In this document: one piece after another, positions 33,357 to 43,578 of the stretch
Position numbering within the stretch: position 1 is the first letter of the stretch
Layout: every line of letters begins with the position of its first letter
NCBI GenBank assembly: GCA_037355855.1
Contig: CM074759.1
Location: 1,302,001 to 1,366,000 of the forward strand
From: Pseudo-nitzschia pungens
Taxonomy: Eukaryota > Bacillariophyta > Bacillariophyceae > Bacillariales > Bacillariaceae
Length of the DNA stretch: 64,000 nt
Direction of reading: 5' to 3'
Position numbers and translations under genes: made by a program
Notes under the pieces: generated by a model
Seen by the model: the letters and a program-made list of their open reading frames with translations, nothing else
The model's database searches: none
What the model was told of the DNA's origin: nothing

Positions 33357-36030
33357 AGTTACCTAATGCCACAGTGCGCCGACCATCTTGCAGAAACCGA
33401 TTTCGATTTTAAAAAGAGAAAGTATTCTCGTTTCTATTCTTTCGCACTGTTTTGACGCGCTCGTTTTTGTGCGGGGACTAGCGCGCATCACGCATCACAC
33501 AAAAATTATTTACAAAATCCTGATGGGCTTCTTTTACCGTGATGTGGGCACGCTGATCGGTTTGGTTGCGGCAGCCAAGAATTGAGCAACATCCGTTGCG
33601 GAAGATGATGCTCTTCGTCCAAGGGACAAATTGTTATTTTGTCACTCGTTCGGAGGAGACAACTGTAGGCTAATGATCCGCTCATGTTTGGAACTGAACC
33701 GAAGGTAATTCTTGGTTGAAATCGTCGAGACAATGGCGAGAACGATTATTTTCTTTCGTATTCTTGTTCCAGTGCCGATCACGTCGGTATCTTCACTCAC
33801 CTCAAAAATGGGATCGTCTTTTCTGCAGCTTCGGGTTCATATGTTTCCTCGGAAGAGGAAGCTAAATGTTGGTCTAGTCTCTTTGGCATTGTCATTACAG
33901 AAAAAGGTATTCGAACAAAAATTGATGGATAAAATGAATGTTTTGGAAGTAAAAGACGAGAGAGAAAGAAATCGTGCATACAACACGAGTAGAAGCAATG
34001 AGAACGTAATGCCATAATACCGAGAATTTCTCACAAGGAAAAGAAAAGATCATTGTTGATGGGCGGTTCGCCTTCGAGAAGCGATATTCGACTTCGATTC
34101 TCGTGTAAACTTTTTTCCGGAATACACCAGCAATATAGGTAGCGCGCGATCATAAAACAGAAAAGTACGTACGAAGATTCATAATTTACTTAAGTATAGA
34201 AATAGATGTGACGCATAAACAAGATGGAAGGCGTCAAGACAGAAGAATCTTTGCACCATTTGACAGATACACGGCCCTATTGCATCATGTACATCAAAAA
34301 TGACGGGGACTCACCGGTACGGATGGACAGACCGACAGAAGTTACTAGTGAAATCGAAGGAACTCCTCCATATTAGACCACGCGTAACCTTTGGCAAGTA
34401 CAAACGTAACAACTCCCAGGGCCAGTTGATAAATATTAAAAATATGATGTTTGGAAGACATATCATACAAAAATATTGTGAGTGTTGTAACATCATCTGT
34501 CCATAGGATCTACTACCAAAGCATGTTTGTCTAAGGAAAATGGTGGATGTAGAGGAGCAGATCACCAACATTAGAATTCTGGATTTGATTTTTCTTCTTT
34601 ATACTAGTAGTACTAGTAGTCATCCTGCTGCACTGCTGTCTGTTTGAATAGGAGAAATTGCTTATGGTGGCAGTAGCAAGAAAGAGCAACAAACTCTCTT
34701 TTAGAAAATGTTGATCAGTAGGACAGTCATCTTCCAATACACTGGTTTGAACATAAGTATAGTTATTGAACCACCAGGTGGCATTTGAAACAAAGTATAA
34801 TGCAAAGAATCTAGCATATCAGTGCAATGGACAGAGAATACTAATGCTGCAAAGTTTGAATAATACCCATGTTGTTTCATGGTAAAAAACATTCATCACT
34901 TAGCACTACTAGTAGGACATAATTGGTAGTACAATACTAAGATACTACAAAGTATTTATCTAATTCCAATTCCCTTGAGATGCAAACAATTGGGGGTCAA
35001 ATCAGTGCTGGTGGCTGTAATTGCTGACCTTATTCCAGGTTTCTTACAAGAATCCAACAAAGAGTGAGAGCAGAAATGGGCACTGGCATCCAGCAATGGC
35101 AATCAAAATAGTATAAAGTGGTGTGTTGCAAGCAAACACCTTGTCTGTTCTATATCATTTCTGTTTCATTCTTACTTCAGATCAGGAAATGTAGATCCAG
35201 TGCATGTTGATAGGTAGCAGCATAGAGCATACTACTTCTAGTAGTAGCTCAATCCTGTGCTGTGCTGTAGTACTAGCAGCAGACTACCAGTAGTAGTAGT
35301 TCTTGCAAGGGCATCTTGATGTCATAAATCTGGTACAGATCCCTACTACTACTACTAGCCTTCAGCATCCTATAAAGCACTGTGCTGAATGCTAAGAGCC
35401 ATTCTAGCCAATATTTGCTATGTAGATTTCCAAATAATCGGATTCAAGGAGTCAGACAATCATACCACCGGTAATTACTACTAGTAGCAGTAGTCTAGCA
35501 TTGCTTCGTTTAGTTTATCACTGCTTTGCAACAGTAAGATTACGGTAAGTTACAGCAGTTCGGACATCGGGTTTACTTCGTACTTGTAGTAACTTACCGG
35601 TAAGATTACGGTAAGTTACTTCGGTTTCCTTCGGAGAAAAAATTCGAAGAATCAATCGCACCCTCAAACATTGCCCCCGAACTCTCATTTTGACTCTTTC
35701 GACTCTTTCGACTCGTTCCAATGCAACTATATTCTATATACATTTCTGAATAGAGTTTAAAGATGATCGCGCGCTCGCCGAACTCCAATGGGGGTAAGGC
35801 GAAGCGCAAACTGCCCGTTGGGATATCAACGATCCGACTAGTGCCGGGCCGATAGTGCCGCATGAAACAGGTGTTTGAAAGCCAAGGAGGCTTGAAAAAC
35901 GAAGCCATCCGTCGTGTACTGGTGTGGCAAAGTACAGGAAATCGCGTGATCGAATACAGATCCGAAGGGACGACAACGTTGATAGACAATAGCTAGTCAC
36001 AAGAAACCCAACAAGAAACGAAATAGAAAC
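33357..36030. other. Long gene-poor region rich in TACTAGTA and TTACGGTAAG words
   Basis: No supported gene. Dense TACTAGTAGTACTAGTAG-like clusters at 34595-34625, 35230-35300 and 35340-35360. At 35525-35625 there are repeated GTAAGATTACGGTAAGTTAC words in direct copies. Several short frames exist with no family resemblance. Confidence 0.45.
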
Positions 36031-36816
36031 ATGTTCAACGACATTGGAGAGACATCCCACTGCTGTGCAGGTTATTCGATTGTTGGAGCCATCTTCACTG
36101 TGAGTCGAGTTCGAACGAAAAAGACCGTGGGCATCAGTCAAACGTTTGATTTCCGCAAACTCGTTGGCTAGAGCGATTGTGAAAACTTCGATCAGTTTTC
36201 GACCACGAACATCCATTGAAAACAACAAATTTCTTTACGTATCACGAGAATATCGGACAGAGGGAGGAGGGACTACTGGACGCGACGAGTCTATGCTGCG
36301 AGCAGAAAGTTGGTTGGTTACGACAGGAGTGATGAAAAAGCCATCTTCATGTCAGCCCGCACGCAACGTCTAACCTTCCGGTTGTTGCGTGGTTGAGTTG
36401 CGGGACGATGCTGACTGAAACAGGCTCTCGAAATCTCTCGCTCTTTCTCGAGGTTATGAAAATGGAAGCGTCGTCCGTTTTCTCTTGAATAACCATGATC
36501 AATCTATTTTCCGTTGGGTTATTTGGTGTCGCTCACGCGTGTGTTTTTGTTACCTTTAATTCTTTATGAACAGCTCTGGGTGGGAGTAATGCTCACAACA
36601 CAACCTTTCTTTGTTGCCGGAATAGAGGATGTCGAAGCAGCTACGCATTCTGCATTTGGGGCCTTTTGGATGTTTATGGTCGTCTTCGTTCTTTCTGCAA
36701 TCGGTATGTTTTATGATTCGCATTTCTCTCAGAAATCGGCAGCAGAAGATGAGACAGAGGGAGAATACCAACTCGCCGGTGGACAAGAATTTCCCAACTA
36801 CGGCGCCTCGAGCTAA
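36031..36816 (+). CDS. Small two-helix membrane protein, RNase kappa (RNASEK)-like; two exons
   Basis: Assembled by eye from two exons. Exon 1 is 36031-36099 (MFNDIGETSHCCAG...GAIFT), followed by a donor GTGAGT. Intron 36100-36573 (474 bases) ends in ATGAACAG. Exon 2 is 36574-36816 (LWVGVMLTTQPFFVAGIED...NYGASS). The phase-0 join gives 103 residues. The first helix spans the splice junction (YSIVGAIFT + LWVGVML) and the second is FWMFMVVFVLSAIGMFY. The CC-A-G-x-x-x-G start, the I-E-D after helix 1 and the total length resemble RNase kappa, a small V-ATPase-associated protein conserved in eukaryotes. The acidic C-tail is extra. The gene model is well supported by splice sites and by continuity of the helix; the family name is tentative. 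Confidence 0.5.
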
Positions 36817-38239
36817 ACAACAACTACAGACCAACAAACCTTTGAATGGAGCGTTGTTGGCATTAGTTTAGAAAATGATGATTGATGGATTCATTATGTA
36901 CCGATTACTATAGAATGAAAATTAAACGACGAGGATCAAAAGGATGTTTTGCTCCCTGCACAAAATGGGCTACACGAACAATGTTTGTACCCAATTACAC
37001 AACAAAATGAACTTGCAGATATTCGCGAAGCCGGAACTGCCATCGGTGATATTGATAGATACAATGATGTTGTTTCGGCAAGTACACCTAAAACTTTCCT
37101 TTTACTTAGTACTCATAAAGCGTCTGATGCCATCCCAGCAGGTGTTTTGAATGAGGGACGTTTACTAGTAAAACAAAAAGATGTCTTTGTAATTTCGTTC
37201 TATTGGTCGATGACGTGATTCTAATGTGTGCCGAGAACCCATCTATTTCGAGTCGGGAACGAAGCCTCATGAGTGGAGACCTGTCGGAAAGTCATGCACA
37301 AGGCTCAAATTTATCTTGAGTCCTGTCTTCTTCGCTTATCATAGTCCGATGCCGAAAATACTGTAATACGGCGTACTAGTAGTATTCTATACTTTGTGGT
37401 CCATGGTTACGGTAGGTGCAAGAAGAATGACTAGAGGTAACAAACTGGAATTTTTACTTTCCTGTCACCGTCATTTGGATGAAAGAAGCCGTTTCCTCGT
37501 TTTTAGTACCACCAACACTGCTTACCGTATAATGCATGCTGCTAGTAAAAATACGGGAACAAAGGAAATTTGAAGTGTTCCTAAGCTCTGTCTATGATAA
37601 TATAATCAGCATCATCAAGCACCAGAATAGAACTTTTTGTGAGGGAAAAAGATGCTCCTTTACGAATTACAGGTAGTACTTCGTATGAAGTACGAAGTAA
37701 GTCTTAAGTCTTACTACTAGTACTCGTAGTATTGAATAGTACTTCGTACTTCGGTACAGGAACGAGAATGACTTGGTAATACAAGACCTCAAGGTTACCG
37801 TAAGATTACTTTAGTAAGGTAAGGTTAACCTTATTTCGTACTTCTACTACGTAATACAGTATTATTTATTGGATGCCGAGCCTTCTGAGATCGCAAATCT
37901 CGGAAGCCGTATCATTGTGCTACTTTGTACCGTGGAAAGGTATGAAAAATACGGGATGCATTGGATCGATGCACGTTCTTCGCCCGTTATTTTTTGCATA
38001 CGTCTCGACCATCACAATGTTGGATCCAAAAAAGATCTGTGATCGTGTCGTGCGTCGTGCACGATGCAGGACTACTGTACTGTAGAATGTAAGAAAGGAG
38101 CATCGTGATTACGCAAAAGCTTCATTTTCATTAGAAAGAGGGAACTGCTGACCTTTCGCAGAAACCAGGCAGTCTGAGGAAAGCAAGAGGATTATTGTAG
38201 AGTGCGCACCTACGCTATCAACCTTGGATCTCCGTCACA
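36817..38239. other. Intergenic region upstream of CobU
   Basis: No supported gene. Contains a GTACTTCGTATGAAGTACGAAG inverted motif near 37675-37695 and AAGGTTACCGTAAGATTAC / GGTAAGGTTAACCTTA words at 37790-37835. Short frames near 36944 and 37873 are not recognisable. Confidence 0.4.
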
Positions 38240-39402
38240 ATGTCAACAGTGTATCTCGTCAGCGGCGGAGCTCGTTCCGGAAAATCTGGCTATGCACAGA
38301 GTTTGTGCGAATATCTGTCGCCAGAACCAATCTACTTGGCCACGTCCACAGTCTTCAAGAACGACGATGATTTTGCAAAGCGCGTTGAAAAGCACCAGCG
38401 GGATCGAGGCGAACAATGGACGACGATTGAAGAGCCGCTAGAACCAAGCAAGCACCTGGAAAAAATGAAAGGCCGAGTTGTCCTTGTGGACTGCTGCACG
38501 CTGTGGTTGACAAACTACATGATGCAGGAGGGTCTGTTTTCGCTCGAGGAAACCGACGAAGATGAGAAAGCGAAAAAAGATGGATCCGCCCAGGATGCTG
38601 CGGAGAGGGCCCTAAAGAAGATTGAAGAAGAGGTATGTGGACGAATTTCAAAGTTACCAGAGACCTGAATATAATTGCGCACACTACCATGCCAAAGGCA
38701 ATGCATTTTTTCGATACGACAACTCACTGAATTTCTATTCATTGGTGGTTTTTGTTTGAACCGTCGCAGTTCGACAAGATGGCAAAACCCTGGAATTGCA
38801 CCTATGTCATCGTTACAAACGAAGTTGGGTCGGGTACACATGCTCACGATCACGTGACGCGAAAATTTGTTGACGCTCAGGGGTGGTTCAATCAATACGT
38901 AGCAAAGAGAGCCGGTGCTGTCATTCACATGGTTTGTGGGGTTCCGAACATAATCAAAGGTCCACTGTGGAAACCTTCGTTATCAGATGCTGTTCGAGCG
39001 AGTGGAGGACTTGCCGCTCCCACTCTGCACGAAGCGCAACGAGCCGATATGTTGGATCACTACCTTTCCAAGCGAGAGATTACAATGGATCCAAAGGGCT
39101 ATTTCAAATTCAAGATTGATACCGAAAAGAAGATTATCTTTGCATCGTATCATTCGTGTATTATCAATGAAAAGGGCGAATTTTTTGACCTGGAAGGGAA
39201 CAAGTTGACCTGCCACGGAAGATCTCCGGAACCCTTGAAAGTTTGGGAAGGTCGGACGGCCAAAGAATTGACCTCGCAGATATTGGAAAGATGGGAAATG
39301 GCAGACAAAGTCTTGAGCATTGGCCACGGCGGTTACATTGGGCGAGAAGCCCAGAGAGCCGAAGAAGCGTTGTACAGCGGGAAACAATACCAACAAGATT
39401 AG
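38240..39402 (+). CDS. cobU: Adenosylcobinamide kinase / adenosylcobinamide-phosphate guanylyltransferase (CobU/CobP) with extra C-terminal domain; two exons
   Basis: Exon 1 is 38240-38632 and exon 2 is 38770-39402; the intron 38633-38769 (137 bases) has GTATGT..CGCAG borders and phase 0, giving 341 residues. The N-terminal ~220 residues are CobU-like: Walker A VSGGARSGKSGYAQ, the following PIYLATSTVF, the Walker-B-like VVLVDCCTLWLTN, then after the splice TYVIVTNEVGSG. CobU activates adenosylcobinamide to AdoCbi-GDP ahead of CobS. The last ~110 residues (from about YFKFKIDTEKKIIFAS) are not part of bacterial CobU. They may be a DUF4346-like domain, ending in SIGHGGYIGREAQRAEEAL. The gene lies 7 kb from the fused CobS-CobT gene. 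No transit peptide is evident. Kinase identity is firm; the C-terminal domain name is tentative. Confidence 0.88.
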
Positions 39403-40104
39403 AAAATGTCCATCATTCACCAGGTTTACCGACTCTTATGTTTCCGTTTCGTAATAAGAACATTGCGGTTGCTGGAAGTTAGAAATACGCTTACCGCTTA
39501 CCCTGAAGAAATTCTCGTAAATTATCTACCAGTGATTGTTGTGCCAAACCGTGTTGGCAACATTGTGGATGATTCCGCATTGTGTCATGAATTTTTTAGA
39601 AGGACCGCAAACGATGCACTACAGTCGGGGAGAAAATGATGCATTTTAACCAATGCACACTTTGCTACTACTCTATTCTTTACTGAGTTACTACTCTTTT
39701 CTCTACTGAGTTGACCATTCTAATTCACCAAGAAATACTACTACTACTAGCTACTACTACTACTCGTACGCAAGAAGCAATTTTCAGAATTCAGCAAAAA
39801 TTGAAGAGCAGGCTACGACTAACAAAAAGTGCTAGCTACTAGAGTACGAGTAGCAGTACTAACTATTTGTACCGCCACAACCAGAATGTAGTCTTATCGG
39901 CATTACTCGAAGTAGTACTTGGAGGAGGACCAGCCAAGAATACTGTTCCACCACCATCGAAGTGACTGAGGAATCAGTTCATTCAAGAACTTGTTTTATC
40001 TGTCCGAAGCAGTGCTTCCCAATGCCAATTGTCCATTGTCCATTGTCCATTGCCCCCAACAGTATCTATTCATCCATCAAAATGGATGTACTATGAATAG
40101 TACT
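39403..40104. other. Intergenic region left of the retrotransposon
   Basis: AT-rich, with TACTACTACTAGCTACTACTAC-like words near 39735-39775. It ends in GTACT (40100-40104), the left target-site duplication of the LTR element. Confidence 0.5.
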
Positions 40105-40293
40105 TGCCATACCCCGGGTCTACTAGTGATTAGAATAGTAGTGATATGCAAATTGTGAGCTCTATTGGTTAGTCTATTTGCTACAGTTCTAAGAGCCTTC
40201 CGAATCAGCGATTCTGTCGACTCGCCGATTGTTTTTATCCTTATCCTTAATCCAGTCCCGTGTGTACTCGTGACTGTATTTTGGTGCACGGCA
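40105..40293 (-). repeat. 3' LTR of the Ty3/gypsy element
   Basis: 189 bases, starting TG and ending CA on the element strand. Identical by eye to 45782-45970. Confidence 0.95.
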
Positions 40294-40311
40294 TACTCCT
40301 CCATGGTACTG

Positions 40312-43300
40312 TTACGATTTACTAGGATCCCTGCAATAATAGGGGTGCACTCTCCTAATGTTAACCCGATCGGTTACAAAGGGAGCAGTTTCAATAGTTA
40401 CAGTTCCATTGTTATGGGCCTTGATCACCTTGTAAGGTCCTTGTCGTGGGAAGGATAGTTTCGGAACAATGCCCTTCCTTTCCAGGGTGACATAGTCTCC
40501 TTCCTTGTAGACATGGGGAATCCTCTTCTGATTCTCCCTGATATTACTCTTGTGGATACTCTTTTGTTTCCTTGCTTGGATTGCTTCCCAATCTACTGGG
40601 AAATTCACAGGCATGAACATGTCCCTTCCAAACACCAGTTGTGCTGGGGAATACCCCAGCGTTGTGTGGATGGCGCTTCTGATAGCATATGCTGCCTTGG
40701 TGGTGAATTCCTCAAAAGGGTCCTTCTCGTGGAGATCTCTTTGTTCCAGGTTAAAGGACAATAGGCAGTCCTTCAGGACCTGGTGGATTCGTTCCAGCAC
40801 TGAGTTGGATTGTGGGTTCCAAGCGCCACTGGGCTTTCTTTTCATCCCCATGTTGTCACAGAGCTCCTGGAACTCTGCTTTGAACTCACTCCCGCCGTCA
40901 AAGCCAATTTCCTTTGGACGCGGATATCGTGCTAGCCAAGTACTGTCCAACAATCGTTGAGTTTCTGCTGCATTTGGCGAGTCCTTCAGATGGGCCAATT
41001 CAAACCATCCGGTCACTGGGTCCACCATGGTGAGAACATGGATGTGGTAGTCTTTACCATTTTTATTGTGGACAGTTGCAGGTCCCCAGAGGTCCACATT
41101 GACCCTCTGCCATTTGGTAACCTCAGCTGCTTTCTCCGGTAGTAGTCCATACTTCTTCCGGCCACTCTTTTTGAACATCTGACACGTGTGGCAGTGCTTA
41201 CAGAGGTCCTGGACGTCCTTTCGTAGGCCTTTCCAGGTGAACACTGAGCGAATGCTCTGTTCCATTCTCTTTTCTCCGGGATGGACCAACATGCTGTGGT
41301 ACCATTCCATGACTCTGTCCTTGAGTTTGTCGGGAATCAGAATCTTTCCTTCTTTGTGGACTAGGTTGTAACCTTCCACCATTTTGGTGGTCAGTCGATT
41401 GTCTTTTTCCAAAGCGCTCATGATTTCTGCGTCCTTTTGTTGGTAGAACTGAATCATGTCTGGGGCAAGTGGGAATGCACTATTGCCCTGGAATTCTTCT
41501 GGCGCTTCCTCTCCAAGTGGGAATAGGAGCTGCCGGAGGTGCTCTTCCTCGTCCGCGTAGGTGAGGGGCTTATTTGGTGGTAGCCATTCCACAGTATCTG
41601 CTGGATCGTCGGTGATGTCCAGTCGGGATAGTGCATCTGCTGCATCATTGTCTTTGCCCGCAACATGCTTGACTACTGGATGGAACTCCTCCATAAGGAG
41701 TCTCCATCGTACCATTCGCTGGGTGGGCATCTGCTGGTACAGTAGGTTAAGATGATCCGTGTGAATAATCACATCTTGTCCTCGTAGGATTCCTTCAAAC
41801 GCTTTTAGCCCTTCTACTATGCCCAGGAGTTCTTTCTCTCCAACCGTGTAGTTGAGCTGCGCCGAGTTCAGCTTCCGGGTGTAGAAACCAAGGGGCTTGC
41901 CCTCTTGGCATACAGTTGCTCCCAGTTGCCGGTCACTGGCGTCTGAGTAGAGGTGAAATGGTTTCGTAAAATCCGGGAATGCGAGTTTCGCTTCATCTGC
42001 GAGCATCCTTTTCGCCTCCATGAAAGCTTTCTGCTCTGCTGGGCCCCAGTACCAATTTGTTTTGCCCTTCTTGCCCGCAAGCTTGTTGAGGGGGGCCAGG
42101 ATGTGGGAGCGGCGCTTCCACATGTCCCTGTAAAAATTGACCATCCCAAGGAACATCTTGAGTTGCTTGGTGTTCTTGGGGGGTTCCAGGCGCTTCATCG
42201 CCTCCAGTTTCTTTGGCTGGGGTTGAATGCCCTCTGTTGTTAGTAGAAAACCCAAATACTCCACTTCTTTTTGCATGAAGAAGGATTTTCTAAGGTTGGC
42301 TCGAAAGCCAGCGTCATCGAGCCTCTGTAGGACTGTATCGATTTTGTCGAGGTGATCCTGCTCAGATTCCCCCTCTTGTTGGATGATTAAGATGTCGTCG
42401 ATGTAGACGAGGACATAGTCCAGGTCGCCGAGTAGGTTCATCATGACGGACTGGAAGATATCCGGTGCGCATGCAATCCCCATAGCCAATCGCTTGTAGG
42501 CATACTTCCCCCATGGCAGGATGGTAGAGCAAATCTTTTGGCTCTCCTTGCAGATGGGGATGGTATAGTATCCTTGGGACAAGTCCAGCGCCGTAGCTGA
42601 TTTGAACTTTTGTAACCTTTGGATTGTTTCCCCTATTCGTGGTAGTGGGAATGGTTTCCGTTGAATGGCTGCGTTCATCTTCCGAAAGTCGGTTAGGACG
42701 CGAATGTCCCCTGTCTTCTTTGGTTGACAGAACGTCGGGGATGCCCATGGTGAGTCATCATCATGGGGAAGTTTCTCCAGGACTCCAATGTCACAGAGCC
42801 TGTTGATTTCCTTCCGGAGTGCTTGTTCAAAGGCATGGGGTACTGAATAGTACCTCTGCCTGACCGGTTTAACCCCTGGTTGGAGTTCAATAGATACCGG
42901 TTCAATATTCTTGAGCAGTCCCAGACCTCCTCCAAAGAGTGTGGGGAACTTCTTCAATGTTTTCTTCAGGGCCTCCTTAGACGCATCTGTGATCTCCAGG
43001 TCGTTGACCATGGAGTCTATATCTACTTTGGAGTAGTCAGCGTCCAGGATCTTGGCTTGCCTTTCTTCCTCGTGTTGGAGGATTGGACTCTGTGTGTTGG
43101 CAAAGAAGACTGCCTCACATTTGTCCGGGTCAGTGAGTTCCCCCATCCCCTTCATGGGGATGGAGTCACCTTGCCATGAGATTGTTCGGGAGCTGTATTT
43201 GATATCTAGTCCCAATTGTGCCATTAGATCAGATCCTATGATCACGTCATAGGGTACTTCCTCGTGGTGATGATACTCATCCACTTGGAAGGTCCACTTG

Positions 43301-43578
43301 ATGGTCTTTGAGTTTGAAAACTCTATCAACTTCAGTCCCACTGAAGCCGCGGACTTTGTTCGAAATTTGCCCCCATAGGTATTATAGGTGACAGATCGTT
43401 GGTCCCGGTTCGTAAGTTGACTGCGGTCGACAAAGTGTCTTAGGATTATGGACTTGGAGCAACCTGAGTCCAGTAGACCCCGGAGCATCCTCCCCCTTCC
43501 TTTATGGTCCAATACCTCCACACAGACGTCCGCAAATCGATTGATTATGCGTGGTCCAGTGTGGATGGTATCAGCCAT
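40312..43578 (-). CDS. pol: Retrotransposon Pol polyprotein (protease-RT-RNase H-integrase)
   Basis: 1088 residues, uninterrupted. Aspartic protease LLDSGCSKS (about residue 36). Reverse transcriptase with VLVYIDDILI (about 391). RNase H with HLYSDASDRQLG (about 542). Integrase zinc finger H...CKHCHTC (about 795), catalytic core VDLWGP (about 829), GFDGGSEF (about 894) and NSVLERIH, then a GPYKV (GPY/F) module. There is no chromodomain after it. The first codon (ATG at 43578) directly follows the gag stop TGA and is in the same frame, so Pol could be made by stop readthrough or by re-initiation rather than by the frameshift common in this superfamily. All catalytic motifs are intact. Confidence 0.95.
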   Translation of the reverse strand: MADTIHTGPRIINRFADVCVEVLDHKGRGRMLRGLLDSGCSKSIILRHFVDRSQLTNRDQRSVTYNTYGGKFRTKSAASVGLKLIEFSNSKTIKWTFQVDEYHHHEEVPYDVIIGSDLMAQLGLDIKYSSRTISWQGDSIPMKGMGELTDPDKCEAVFFANTQSPILQHEEERQAKILDADYSKVDIDSMVNDLEITDASKEALKKTLKKFPTLFGGGLGLLKNIEPVSIELQPGVKPVRQRYYSVPHAFEQALRKEINRLCDIGVLEKLPHDDDSPWASPTFCQPKKTGDIRVLTDFRKMNAAIQRKPFPLPRIGETIQRLQKFKSATALDLSQGYYTIPICKESQKICSTILPWGKYAYKRLAMGIACAPDIFQSVMMNLLGDLDYVLVYIDDILIIQQEGESEQDHLDKIDTVLQRLDDAGFRANLRKSFFMQKEVEYLGFLLTTEGIQPQPKKLEAMKRLEPPKNTKQLKMFLGMVNFYRDMWKRRSHILAPLNKLAGKKGKTNWYWGPAEQKAFMEAKRMLADEAKLAFPDFTKPFHLYSDASDRQLGATVCQEGKPLGFYTRKLNSAQLNYTVGEKELLGIVEGLKAFEGILRGQDVIIHTDHLNLLYQQMPTQRMVRWRLLMEEFHPVVKHVAGKDNDAADALSRLDITDDPADTVEWLPPNKPLTYADEEEHLRQLLFPLGEEAPEEFQGNSAFPLAPDMIQFYQQKDAEIMSALEKDNRLTTKMVEGYNLVHKEGKILIPDKLKDRVMEWYHSMLVHPGEKRMEQSIRSVFTWKGLRKDVQDLCKHCHTCQMFKKSGRKKYGLLPEKAAEVTKWQRVNVDLWGPATVHNKNGKDYHIHVLTMVDPVTGWFELAHLKDSPNAAETQRLLDSTWLARYPRPKEIGFDGGSEFKAEFQELCDNMGMKRKPSGAWNPQSNSVLERIHQVLKDCLLSFNLEQRDLHEKDPFEEFTTKAAYAIRSAIHTTLGYSPAQLVFGRDMFMPVNFPVDWEAIQARKQKSIHKSNIRENQKRIPHVYKEGDYVTLERKGIVPKLSFPRQGPYKVIKAHNNGTVTIETAPFVTDRVNIRRVHPYYCRDPSKS

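Noticed and set aside
36949..37218. 89-residue frame (VVSASTPKTFLLLSTHKAS...) suspected as a retrotransposon scrap
   Set aside because: No RT, integrase or other motif can be read; left as unannotated.
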